Below are positions 8,112 to 16,533 of a DNA stretch of 64,000 bases, piece after piece; the stretch's first letter is position 1; each line of letters starts with the position of its first letter. The notes beneath the pieces were generated by a model. The model was not told the DNA's origin, made no database searches, and was given only the letters and a program-made list of their open reading frames with translations. The stretch spans positions 124,001 to 188,000 of the forward strand of contig CALFUN010000017.1 in assembly GCA_937929915.1 (NCBI GenBank), in the 5' to 3' direction. The translations under genes and the position numbers were made by a program. This stretch comes from an uncultured Caulobacterales bacterium. Its GTDB lineage: Bacteria > Pseudomonadota > Alphaproteobacteria > Caulobacterales > Maricaulaceae.

Positions 8112-8704
8112 GTCTCGTCTACATTGTGCGTCATGGCAACACCTTTGACAAAGGGGATGTTGTGCGGCGTGTCGGAGGCCGAACAGATTTACCTTTATCT
8201 ATGTCAGGACATATACAAGCCGAACGTTTGGCTGAACATTTCGCGCATATTAGCTTTGGCAAGGTTTATGCCTCTCAATTAAAACGGCAAACCGAAACAG
8301 CTCAAGCAATATTAAACGGACAGGAACAATCACCTGAAATTAAAACGCTCGAATTTTTACGGGAAATTGACTACGGCCCTGATGAAAACAAACCTGAAAC
8401 TGACGTTATTGCCCGCATAGGCGAAGTTGCAATGGCAGGTTGGGAGCTTTACGCCCGCCCGCCTCAAGGCTGGAATGTGGATGCCAACGCTATTCGGCAA
8501 GGCTGGGCGCAGTTCTTTCAGTCGCGGCGGAGCGAAACAAAACCAATCCTCTTAGTCACCAGCAATGGCACAGCCCGCTTTATTTTTGATGTGGTCGATC
8601 ATAAAGGCGGCTTGTCACGCAAATTACGTACAGGCGCATATGGCATAGTGAACATTTTAAGCGACAAGCCTTACCTAATGTCATGGGATGTTAGGCCAAA
8701 TTAG
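8108..8704 (+). CDS. Histidine phosphatase family protein in kds operon
   Basis: This 198-residue member of the phosphoglycerate mutase-like superfamily has the catalytic VRHGNTF at its N-terminus (His near residue 9). It also has the second-half LREIDYG motif near residue 96 and a VTSNGTARF segment that replaces the usual GHG near residue 160. Its start overlaps the kdsB stop by 4 nt, so it is the third gene of a kdsD-kdsB unit. Family knowledge gives only a phosphate-ester hydrolase. From position I infer that it may dephosphorylate a sugar intermediate, possibly the KDO-8-phosphate step normally done by the HAD enzyme KdsC. The substrate is unproven. Confidence 0.75.
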   Translation: MSLVYIVRHGNTFDKGDVVRRVGGRTDLPLSMSGHIQAERLAEHFAHISFGKVYASQLKRQTETAQAILNGQEQSPEIKTLEFLREIDYGPDENKPETDVIARIGEVAMAGWELYARPPQGWNVDANAIRQGWAQFFQSRRSETKPILLVTSNGTARFIFDVVDHKGGLSRKLRTGAYGIVNILSDKPYLMSWDVRPN

Positions 8705-8753
8705 AGGCTAACCCGTAATTTGGTGATGACTGCATCAACCCAGTCACATAGCT

Positions 8754-10028
8754 CTATTGTGTTAAGCGAGCCCCTTCATCCGAACGCGGTAACAAAGGCG
8801 GAAGCTGCGCGCTTCTGTGGTCTGTTTTTATGCTAATTTGCGCCGCATCTCCAAAGCTAACGCGGTACCCTATAAAGGACGTTGCTGGCGCTTGCGTGCC
8901 TAAACCACTGCCGCCGCCAATAATAACCTCTTGGGTTGGGAAATATACTGTCCCTGTAATCGTCATCTTTGCCCCGCCCATTAAAGTATTTCTTCCATTT
9001 GGGTATTGAGGGTTTTTCTTTGTATTAGAATGCGTATCTTGATAAAAAGCAAGCCCAGCTAATTTCCCTGACCTTGGGGCTGTAACTGTTAACTCTGAAC
9101 CTTTTTCAACGTCCAATATCGCGTTTCTGCCGCGCATTATAAACGTTACACGATCGGCAATCGCCGAAGATTCTTTTGTAAATTTCAAAGGCCCATCAAG
9201 CATGATGTATTCACCTGGGGTGAAACTAACATCTAATCCCGAAACAGTTAGACCGCCGCAATATGTACCCGGATATAATCTCAGACCATCTTGCTCGGCA
9301 TGAATACCTGTATTTCTTATTAATAAACGTCTATCATTTATGCAGGCCTCAGATGCAGGCGCTTCCAAATCTGTATAAGGATCCTCAATCACGCTACATT
9401 CTGTATTGGCAAAAGGTATAAATGTTCCGCTTGCGCCGCCAGACGTGCAAAAAGATTTCGCTGACGCGCGGCTTGATCCATCAACAAATGCCGCCTGAGC
9501 ATGTGTTGAATTAACTTGGACAGAACAGTCTTTAGCTTGAAAATCAGCACCGTCCATGACTTCAAAAGATTGCGCCCCATCAGGATCTAAAGCCAAAACA
9601 CATATAACATCATTTTTGGTCAACTCTCCAACGGCGCTTTCATAAACACCAATGTCTTCCTTGCCGATGGCCTTGATTATCGTAGCAGGCACAGTGCCGC
9701 GGGCGCTTAACTCAACACGTTGCGCGCTAGAATCAATTACATTTAGCTCAAAATTTTCATTCTGACCAAAGTTTTGCCAAAAGTAATTTTCCGCAAACAC
9801 CTTACGCTCTTGAACGGTTAAATTTTGGTTCAAAACAGCCGCTATCGCTGCATCATCAAGAGCCGCAGATAGCTGAACTCTTACTTTTTCGGCGCGTGAG
9901 TAATCTGTAACAAAGGATGTTAAAGTCAATATTGGCAAAGCTAAAATAGCAAACCACACAGCTATTTGGCCGCTCTGGTCAGCTTTATATTTTTGTGTTT
10001 TTTTCACAAAATGTCTGTGAATATACAT
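8754..10028 (-). CDS. TadG-related Flp pilus assembly protein
   Basis: This 424-residue protein opens with a basic stretch and one N-terminal transmembrane helix in the TadE/TadG arrangement (QSGQIAVWFAILALPILTLTSFVTDYS, split here by family convention into a Gly-containing leader and a hydrophobic helix, about residues 18-43). The helix is followed by RVQLSAALDDAAIAA, a hallmark of TadG-like proteins. The remainder (about 130-424) is a Cys-containing, beta-rich extracytoplasmic domain. TadG-type proteins are minor pseudopilin or anchor components of the tight-adherence pilus. No other tad gene is in the window, so this is an orphan copy. Start ATG at 10028. The 164 bp upstream has no gene. 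Confidence 0.75.
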   Translation of the reverse strand: MYIHRHFVKKTQKYKADQSGQIAVWFAILALPILTLTSFVTDYSRAEKVRVQLSAALDDAAIAAVLNQNLTVQERKVFAENYFWQNFGQNENFELNVIDSSAQRVELSARGTVPATIIKAIGKEDIGVYESAVGELTKNDVICVLALDPDGAQSFEVMDGADFQAKDCSVQVNSTHAQAAFVDGSSRASAKSFCTSGGASGTFIPFANTECSVIEDPYTDLEAPASEACINDRRLLIRNTGIHAEQDGLRLYPGTYCGGLTVSGLDVSFTPGEYIMLDGPLKFTKESSAIADRVTFIMRGRNAILDVEKGSELTVTAPRSGKLAGLAFYQDTHSNTKKNPQYPNGRNTLMGGAKMTITGTVYFPTQEVIIGGGSGLGTQAPATSFIGYRVSFGDAAQISIKTDHRSAQLPPLLPRSDEGARLTQ

Positions 10029-10192
10029 AATATCCCTTAGGTATCTAACAGTCTAGAAACCCCTTTCCACAACTTTATAATGTAGATAGGTTTATTTAAA
10101 ATGACGAAACGTAGTTAATGGTTAGCTAACACTTAAATAAGATTGATGAGCTATTTAGCTACTATTCATATAAGCTCATGAAAAATATGATT

Positions 10193-11020
10193 TTACAGCG
10201 GCTTAATGATCATTCCGTCATAAGCAGGGCGCGTAAAAACGGGTAATTCCCCCGCCAGAATATTATAATCCATGTCAATATGTAGGTTCGTTAGCACACC
10301 TTGTTTGACCTGCGCTTTTGCTAGCCAAGATAGCGCGCGGTCTGCATTGGCATGTGTCGGGTGGTCATTATACCGAAGCGCATCCGTAATCCAGCTATTG
10401 ACGCCCATCAGCGCTTCGAACTCTTTATCAGGCACATCCCAAACATCGGGTGTATAGGCGATTTTACCGTTAAAAATGAACCCAAGAGATGGTGTTGGGC
10501 CGTGACTGACCTCTATTGTCTCAACATTTATCGCTCCGCCTGCCCCATCTATAGTGATAACATCTCCGTCTTTAATAAGGTCTTGCAGCTCTAATATTGG
10601 CGGATGCACGCGGCCTTCAGGCATTTCAAAGCAATATTGAAAGCGCGCCCAGACATGTTCTTTTGTATGTTTATCCATATAGGTCGGGATTTGTCTGCGC
10701 ATGCGATAGGCAATCGCGCGCAAATCATCTATACCGTGGCTTTGATCGGCATGATCATGCGTATAAAGCAAAGCATCTAAGCGCTGCGTTTGTGTTTTTA
10801 AAAGCTGTTCACGCAAATCTGGCGAGGTATCAACAAGCACTTGCGTAATTTGGGTCTGCTCATTAGGCACGTCTCCTTCGCCGTGCCAAGCTTGCACGAG
10901 GATAGAGCAGCGCGTACGGCGGTTTTTTGGCTCATTAGGGTCACATATACCCCAATCCCCGCCAACACGCGGCACACCGCCTGATGATCCGCAGCCCAAT
11001 ATAATCGCGCGCAACCCCAT
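10193..11020 (-). CDS. MBL-fold metallohydrolase, PhnP-like, in the tatD cluster
   Basis: This 275-residue metallo-beta-lactamase-fold hydrolase starts with LGCGSSGGVPRVGG and carries CDPNEPKNRRTRCSILV, as in PhnP-like phosphodiesterases. The metal motif reads YTHDHADQSHGIDDLR near residue 88, a Gln at the usual second Asp-His position. A later Asp lies in YTPDVWD and the terminal His region is LTNLHIDMDY. The natural substrate is unknown, and cyclic phosphodiesters are the family's known targets. Its ATG shares its position with the tatD stop (11020), so it is the last gene of the rlpA-dacC-tmk-holB-tatD-MBL run. This conserved alphaproteobacterial neighbourhood suggests a housekeeping role. 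Confidence 0.83.
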   Translation of the reverse strand: MGLRAIILGCGSSGGVPRVGGDWGICDPNEPKNRRTRCSILVQAWHGEGDVPNEQTQITQVLVDTSPDLREQLLKTQTQRLDALLYTHDHADQSHGIDDLRAIAYRMRRQIPTYMDKHTKEHVWARFQYCFEMPEGRVHPPILELQDLIKDGDVITIDGAGGAINVETIEVSHGPTPSLGFIFNGKIAYTPDVWDVPDKEFEALMGVNSWITDALRYNDHPTHANADRALSWLAKAQVKQGVLTNLHIDMDYNILAGELPVFTRPAYDGMIIKPL

Positions 11021-11817
11021 TATGAAAACATATCAAGGCATGGACGTTTCGCCTTTTGAAACAGATTAAAAAACGCATCCGTTGTACGGGCCGCCGTTTC
11101 GTCAAAGCTCCAGCCTTTCACATCAGCAAGGCCTTGGCACACTTCCTTGACATAAGCAGGCTCATTACGCCGCCCGCGATACGGTACAGGGGCTAGATAA
11201 GGGCAATCTGTTTCAATCATTATCCGCTCATCTGGCATATTTTTGATTATATCCCGAACGGCGTGGGCGTTTTTAAATGTGACAATACCAGATACAGAGA
11301 AATATAACCCCATATCAGCGGCGCGGCGCGCAAGCTCTGGCCCAGACGTATAGCAATGCAGCAAAGCTGGAAACTCCCCCTCTTTAAACGCCGCCTCTAA
11401 CATATCCAGCATCATCTCATCAGCTTCGCGCGTATGGATAATAAGCGGCAGTTGTGTGTCTCGCGCGGCATCAATATGCGCTTGGAAATTATGCCTTTGC
11501 GCGTCAACATCGCTGTAATTATAATGAAAATCTAAGCCTGTTTCCCCAATGCCGATGATTTTTGGATGATCTGCCATTTTCGCAATTTGGGCGGCGGTAA
11601 TATTCGGATTATCTTTGGCATCATGCGGATGTGTCCCGACACTTGCCCAGATATTGTCATCGGCCTCACCGACCTTAAGTGTGGCCTCATAGTCTTTGAT
11701 ATTACAGCAAATATTAAGCATAGGCCCAACACCCTTGCGCCGGGCCGCAATAATAACATCTTTCACATCATCTGCGAAACGTTCGCCATGCAAATTAACA
11801 TGTGAATCCACTAACAT
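11020..11817 (-). CDS. tatD: TatD-family metal-dependent hydrolase/DNase
   Basis: This 265-residue TIM-barrel hydrolase of the TatD family covers 3'-5' exonuclease and D-aminoacyl-tRNA-related activities known for homologues. Visible signatures are IGIGETGLDFHYNYS (the metal Glu), HTREADEMM (His), HCYTSG (His) and ETDCPYLAPVPYRGRRNEP (the metal Asp). The N-terminal motif reads VDSHVNLH in place of the canonical D-S-H-x-H, so one of the two first-strand metal ligands is Asn. It overlaps the stop of holB upstream and the start of the MBL gene downstream. Confidence 0.88.
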   Translation of the reverse strand: MLVDSHVNLHGERFADDVKDVIIAARRKGVGPMLNICCNIKDYEATLKVGEADDNIWASVGTHPHDAKDNPNITAAQIAKMADHPKIIGIGETGLDFHYNYSDVDAQRHNFQAHIDAARDTQLPLIIHTREADEMMLDMLEAAFKEGEFPALLHCYTSGPELARRAADMGLYFSVSGIVTFKNAHAVRDIIKNMPDERIMIETDCPYLAPVPYRGRRNEPAYVKEVCQGLADVKGWSFDETAARTTDAFFNLFQKAKRPCLDMFS

Positions 11818-12881
11818 TACGCGGCTCTTATCATAGATAATGTATCGAACATGGCCGCCGTTTTATCGAGATTTATCGCCATTTCAACCTGTTGATTCGT
11901 CTTTGCGGTTTCCCAAGCTTTTTGCCAAGCTTGCGGCGATTTTGATACGGGCAATGGTTTAAACGCGCCATGCCATTCTCCTGTGGCTGAAAACACAGCT
12001 TGCGCTTGGAGTATGTCTTGCAAAGCTTCCCAAAATAACGCGCGCGTATTGGCAGCATTGGCTGTCGATAGCGATTTCGCAAGGCTCATATCAACATCAC
12101 GGCTATGGCGGTCAAGTGACGCTAAAAATCGCGATAAAGGCCGCAATACACTATCGGAATTGCGCGCTAATGACAGAGCCTTACCCGGCGCGCCGCGCGA
12201 GAGTTTCACCGCGGCATCTATTATGTCATTTGGCGCATTAGAGCGTGATTGCATCCACTCACTGATTTGTTCATTTGGTACGGGCCGTAAACTTAGCTGC
12301 ATACAGCGCGAGCGGATTGTCGGAAGCAGACGCCCCGGCGCAGATGACAGCAATAAAAACAATGTTTTATCAGGCGGTTCCTCAAGCAGCTTTAATATTC
12401 CATTTTCAGAATTACGGTTTAAATCATCCGCGCTATCAATCAAACAAACCCGCCAAGAATCGGACTCAGAGGCTGTGTTTTCAAAAAACTTAGCCAGCTT
12501 ACGAACATCTGCAATCGGAATATCATTCCGTATTTTTTTGGTTTTATGGTCATAAGGCCTACGTAAAAGGACGAAATTCCCATGCCCAAGCGCTTCAACC
12601 CTTTGCGCGATAGGATCAGATTGGGGGATGTTCAAACTATTTTCCAATAGGCTTTGCCCGCCCAGCATATAGCGAATGATACGGTAAGCCAGTGTTGCTT
12701 TGCCTATACCCGTCGGCCCTGTCAGTAGCCATGCGTGATGCAACCGCTTTGAAGCTTTGGCCTGTAAAAACCGCGTTTCTGCATCACTATGCCCGATGAG
12801 GTCATAAACCGCGCGTGGATGCAGGCAGCCTTCCGCGCAATCGGACTCTGGAAAAGTCTCGATTTCAGCCGTGCGCGCCAA
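11817..12881 (-). CDS. holB: DNA polymerase III delta' subunit
   Basis: This is the clamp-loader subunit that helps load the beta clamp on DNA. The 354 residues include a Walker A-like GPTGIGKATLAYRI near residue 55, a LIDSADDLNRNSENGILKLLEEPP block (a Walker B/sensor region that I quote only by its ends, LIDSADD and LLEEPP), and the SRC motif in TIRSRCMQL near residue 190. The C-terminal collar domain is low in similarity, as usual. The ATG at 12881 is 3 nt from the tmk stop, and its stop overlaps the tatD start. This is the standard tmk-holB pairing. Confidence 0.9.
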   Translation of the reverse strand: MARTAEIETFPESDCAEGCLHPRAVYDLIGHSDAETRFLQAKASKRLHHAWLLTGPTGIGKATLAYRIIRYMLGGQSLLENSLNIPQSDPIAQRVEALGHGNFVLLRRPYDHKTKKIRNDIPIADVRKLAKFFENTASESDSWRVCLIDSADDLNRNSENGILKLLEEPPDKTLFLLLSSAPGRLLPTIRSRCMQLSLRPVPNEQISEWMQSRSNAPNDIIDAAVKLSRGAPGKALSLARNSDSVLRPLSRFLASLDRHSRDVDMSLAKSLSTANAANTRALFWEALQDILQAQAVFSATGEWHGAFKPLPVSKSPQAWQKAWETAKTNQQVEMAINLDKTAAMFDTLSMIRAA

Positions 12882-12883
12882 AA

Positions 12884-13561
12884 TTACCCCGCAGCCGACC
12901 CAAGGCGCCCCGCAAGGTCTGGATATTTCTGTGTGAGAGCAAATAGAATTTGCGTATGAACAGTTTGGCGCGGCTCATCGGCATCAATGGTTGTTATACG
13001 GCCCGCATTTGACGCGGCAATATCCAAAAAAGCATTTCGCAATGTTTTGTGAAACTCAATCGACTCAGCGTCAAATCGCGACAGGTCTTCACCGCGAGTT
13101 TCCACACGTTTTTGTGCCATAATTGGATCCATATCAAATAAGATTGTCAAATCGGGTTCAAATCCATCCATAACAGCCTCATGAACCTTGCCAACACGCT
13201 CTGCACCAAGACCTCGCGCATAGCCTTGATAAGCCAGACTTGAATCTGCAAATCTGTCGCTTAAGACCCAGACTCCGCGCTCAAGTGCAGGTTTTATAAT
13301 TTTCTCAACATGATCCATGCGGGCTGCATACATAAGCAGTAATTCCGTCATGCCTGACCATTTATCAGCAGCCCCGCCTAGCACCAAATCTCGGATAGCT
13401 TCTGCACCTTTGGTTCCGCCCGGCTCGCGTGTCAAAATTGTTGTAATCCCAGCGCCCTCCAAAGCATCGCAGAGCAGTTTGGCTTGGGTTGTCTTACCGG
13501 CCCCCTCGCCGCCTTCAAAGGTTATAAATTGGCCTTTTAGAGGCGTGTTTTCGGCACTCAT
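12884..13561 (-). CDS. tmk: Thymidylate kinase
   Basis: This enzyme phosphorylates dTMP to dTDP with ATP. The 225-residue protein has the P-loop FEGGEGAGKTTQAK near residue 15 and the DR(F) motif SDRFADSSLAYQGYARGLG near residue 100. It also has TREPGGTKGAEAIR, the substrate-binding segment. Its start overlaps the stop of the upstream dacC-type gene by 4 nt (13558-13561), and holB follows at 3 nt. Confidence 0.95.
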   Translation of the reverse strand: MSAENTPLKGQFITFEGGEGAGKTTQAKLLCDALEGAGITTILTREPGGTKGAEAIRDLVLGGAADKWSGMTELLLMYAARMDHVEKIIKPALERGVWVLSDRFADSSLAYQGYARGLGAERVGKVHEAVMDGFEPDLTILFDMDPIMAQKRVETRGEDLSRFDAESIEFHKTLRNAFLDIAASNAGRITTIDADEPRQTVHTQILFALTQKYPDLAGRLGSAAG

Positions 13562-14790
13562 AATTCACCTCGAATTTTACCAATCAGAACAGCCCAAGCT
13601 TTCCCAAAGGCAGATTTAGATTCTACATCTTCGGCGGCAAAAAGCGGGTAACGTACATCTTCACGCCCTTCAATACTCACAATTAACTCGGCGATTTCAT
13701 CGCCTTTGACAATCGGAGCTGGCACAGTTTTATATTCGACACGCGTTTTGACTTTACTACGCTCAGAAATATGCAAGCCTTTAACAACAGGTGCAGCCAG
13801 TGTCAGGCCGACATCTTCTGATTTCCCCATAAACACGTCGGCGCGGGCCAGTTCTTGATTGGCCTCTTGCAAATTATAAATCTCAAATTCATTAAATGCT
13901 GAGTTCATCAAAGACAGGCTAACTTCACGGCGTTGCGCCGAGCTTTCAAGGCCGTTTATAACAATGATACGGCGCATACCGTTCCGTTCAGCCGAGCCTA
14001 CAAGGCCGTAACCAGACACCTCTGTATGGCCCGTTTTTAGCCCATCAGCCCCTGTGAATTTACCAAGCAATGGATTGCGATTACCCTGAGAGATACCATT
14101 CCATGTAAAACTGCGCTCATTATAAAGCGGATAATATTCAGGGTGATTTTTAATCTGCAAACGCGCAAGTTTAGCCAGATCAATGGCACTGATATTATGC
14201 TCTGGATGCGGCCAGCCTGTCGAATTCTTAAATGTCGCAGAGCTTAACCCCATTTCGCGGGCTCTGGCCGTCATCTGCGCGGCAAAGGCATCTTCTGACC
14301 CTGCCATACCTTCAGCAAGGACAATACAAGCATCATTGCCCGATTGAATGATAACGCCCTTAATCAGGTTATCAACGGAGACGCGCGAATTTAAATCAAG
14401 AAACATTGTCGAAGACTCCGATTTTGCCCCGCCTCGCCGCCAAGCTTCTTCGCTCACCGTGAATTCTGTTTGAGGCGTCAAACGACCCGATTTTAGCGCA
14501 GTAAATACCATCTCCGCCGTCATTATTTTGGTCATAGAGGCAGGCGCCATAGGGCGAGAGGCGTTTTTTTCATATAAAACTTCGCCTGTTTCAAAATCTA
14601 ATATGGCCGCATGGGGCGCAGCCGTTGCAAAGACGGTTTCAGGCACGCTACTTTGTGCAAAGACTGAGAGCGGTAAGAGGGCTGGCAAACAAGCTATAAG
14701 AGCTGCACCAAGTAAGGGGGGTCGTCTACCAGTTAAAAACACGGTTATCCTCAAAATTAAATGCGCCAAGTCAGCTGACAGCAGAATCAC
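13558..14790 (-). CDS. dacC: D-alanyl-D-alanine carboxypeptidase (class A low-MW PBP)
   Basis: This periplasmic DD-carboxypeptidase trims the terminal D-Ala of peptidoglycan stem peptides. The 410 residues start with a long N-region and a signal sequence ending near LLPLSVFAQSS. All three active-site motifs are present: SMTK (in APASMTKIM, about residue 83), SGND (about 148) and KTG (in LKTGHTEVSG, about 250). A C-terminal PBP5-type beta domain occupies roughly residues 310-400. An internal start could shorten the N-region by a few residues. It is followed by tmk with a 4-nt overlap and preceded by rlpA, a normal alphaproteobacterial order. Confidence 0.92.
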   Translation of the reverse strand: MILLSADLAHLILRITVFLTGRRPPLLGAALIACLPALLPLSVFAQSSVPETVFATAAPHAAILDFETGEVLYEKNASRPMAPASMTKIMTAEMVFTALKSGRLTPQTEFTVSEEAWRRGGAKSESSTMFLDLNSRVSVDNLIKGVIIQSGNDACIVLAEGMAGSEDAFAAQMTARAREMGLSSATFKNSTGWPHPEHNISAIDLAKLARLQIKNHPEYYPLYNERSFTWNGISQGNRNPLLGKFTGADGLKTGHTEVSGYGLVGSAERNGMRRIIVINGLESSAQRREVSLSLMNSAFNEFEIYNLQEANQELARADVFMGKSEDVGLTLAAPVVKGLHISERSKVKTRVEYKTVPAPIVKGDEIAELIVSIEGREDVRYPLFAAEDVESKSAFGKAWAVLIGKIRGEL

Positions 14791-14897
14791 AATAAGCGCC
14801 CCAAAGGACGCTTATCAAGATTTACATGGCTTTAAGGCTATCGCAAGGCGAGACTGAGCTTACCTTAGATAATTTTACGCTCATCACTCACTTTAAT

Positions 14898-15869
14898 TTA
14901 TTTGGTCTCTAAACGTTCACGAATAAGGCGAGGTTGCGGCGCAGTCTCATTATGACCTGCAACATGAATTGGGCCTTTAATCGTCAATGTGATTTCGCCT
15001 GTCCCTTCAGGCTCTGTTGGCTCGACAGCATGGGGCGCAATCGGTGCAATCGGCGCTGGCAGAGACGGCTCGATACGAGGCGTAGGGGCAAAGGGTTCGG
15101 GTTGAGTTGGCACCTGCATAACTGGTGCTGGCGCTTCAACATAGCTATCTTCTGGATATGGCACAGGTTCAGGCGCTTTTGGTAGAACTGAGCGGTTCGC
15201 CGCCATTGGATCTGCGGGACCAGCATATTGCACACGCACCTTGCCAAGACCATGTGTTGTAATCCCCAAAGCCGCTGCAGAGGCTTGAGACAAATCAATA
15301 ATACGATCACCAATGAACGGCCCGCGATCATTGAGCCGCACCATCAATGTCTTACCATTTTCAAGATTCGTCACAAATAACATAGAATTTAGCGGCAATG
15401 TCTTATGCGCGGCTGTCAGGTCATTCTTATTAAAAATTTCACCCGTCGCCGTTGGTTTCCCGTGAAATTTATCCCCATACCAAGAGGCCGTGCCCACAAC
15501 ATCATATTTAGGCTCGTGTTTAGGTGTATAGGATTTTCCCATAATCGTATATTTCTTACCAACGCGTTGATGTTTATAAAGGTCACGATCAACACTGGCT
15601 TGGTCAAATTTTTGAATTGGATCAGGTAATGTGCGCGGCATAGGCGTTGGCGTTGGCGCGGGTGTCACAATAGACGGGGCCGGTGTTAATGCGCGCGGAC
15701 GTTTCGGTATAGCAGGCAGTGAGGCCAGCTGCGCTGCGCCCTTCCCTAATTTATAAGTAATTGGCGCGCCTTGGGTAACTTTCGTTATCTTCGATGTTGC
15801 ACATCCTGTAACTGTTACGCCCGACAGTACAGTTAAAAGCCCTAATTTGACCCAGTTTAACTTACGCAT
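14898..15869 (-). CDS. rlpA: RlpA-like septal ring lipoprotein / lytic transglycosylase
   Basis: This 323-residue outer-membrane lipoprotein has a signal peptide ending in the lipobox VTGC (Cys about residue 23). A Pro-rich linker follows, then the double-psi beta-barrel domain (about residues 120-215) with GTASWYGDKFHGKPTATGE and the conserved Asp in RLNDRGPF. A long Pro/Ala-rich tail follows. No SPOR domain is visible at the C-terminus, unlike E. coli RlpA. RlpA proteins cleave denuded glycan strands at septa or bind septal peptidoglycan. It precedes dacC by about 107 bp. Confidence 0.9.
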   Translation of the reverse strand: MRKLNWVKLGLLTVLSGVTVTGCATSKITKVTQGAPITYKLGKGAAQLASLPAIPKRPRALTPAPSIVTPAPTPTPMPRTLPDPIQKFDQASVDRDLYKHQRVGKKYTIMGKSYTPKHEPKYDVVGTASWYGDKFHGKPTATGEIFNKNDLTAAHKTLPLNSMLFVTNLENGKTLMVRLNDRGPFIGDRIIDLSQASAAALGITTHGLGKVRVQYAGPADPMAANRSVLPKAPEPVPYPEDSYVEAPAPVMQVPTQPEPFAPTPRIEPSLPAPIAPIAPHAVEPTEPEGTGEITLTIKGPIHVAGHNETAPQPRLIRERLETK

Positions 15870-16141
15870 ATTTTATCACCTTTTCACACGGGCCTTAAGG
15901 CCACTTGAAAGCTGCATTTATTCATGCATGTCTTTCATCATTGTTTGGTAACCTAAATGAGTAAGTTTAAATTCGCGTGTGGAAACAGGATTAATTGACC
16001 CTTACGTGGCATGGTATGTAAAAGGTTAACGGCTAAACTCCATTTGATATGAGATTTATGGGTTTCCAAGCAAAAACGGCTTGAACCCTTATGCAAAAAG
16101 CCTTAGAGCCTGCTTCGCATAACCAGCATACCCTCATTTAC

Positions 16142-16231
16142 GGGCGGGTGGCAGAGTGGTTGAATGCACCGGTCTTGAAAACCGGCATAGGTGAAAGTCT
16201 ATCGGGGGTTCGAATCCCTCCCCGCCCGCCA
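16142..16231 (+). tRNA. tRNA-Ser (anticodon UGA)
   Basis: This is a 90-nt class II tRNA with the 3' CCA encoded. The acceptor stem GGGCGGG pairs with CCCGCCC. The D arm contains AGTGGTTGAA. The anticodon stem CCGGT/ACCGG encloses CTTGAAA, so the anticodon is TGA, reading UCA codons. A long variable arm (ATAGGTGAAAGTCTAT) and a TTCGAAT T-loop with GGGGG/CCCTC arms complete the fold. It lies immediately beside a stretch of decayed genes. Confidence 0.97.
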
Positions 16232-16533
16232 CTATTTATGATTAAGCTTTTGAAATAAAATCATTTTCTTGAAGAAATATATTTCAAACCCTAAAATTAA
16301 CCCTAAAAACAATCAAATAACGGCCTTACTCCACCATATGACCTGATTGTAATTGCGACAATCTGTCCCCTTCGCCCATTACGTTAGAGCCACGGTTAAA
16401 AGCAACACGAGACCAGCGCAACTAACTACTCCGATACTGCTTAATCATAGCTAGGGTTACATTTCTGCGATAACATAATGGGCTTACCCCGCCGGGCTTT
16501 GAATAAGCTGACCACATTTAAAGCCATTACTAA
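16232..16533. other. Gene-poor stretch downstream of tRNA-Ser
   Basis: These 302 bp lie between the tRNA and the Sel1-repeat gene. They are A/T rich close to the tRNA and show no convincing ORF, integrase remnant or copy of the tRNA 3' end. I see nothing that can be assigned. Confidence 0.6.

Noticed and set aside
10193-11020. MBL protein as a defective enzyme because of Gln at a metal position
   Set aside because: The HxHxDQ variant is common in this alphaproteobacterial family, so it is not evidence of inactivity.
11983-12555. 190-codon plus-strand ORF
   Set aside because: It is antisense to holB and its composition (Ser/Arg rich, no motif) is typical of a shadow frame.
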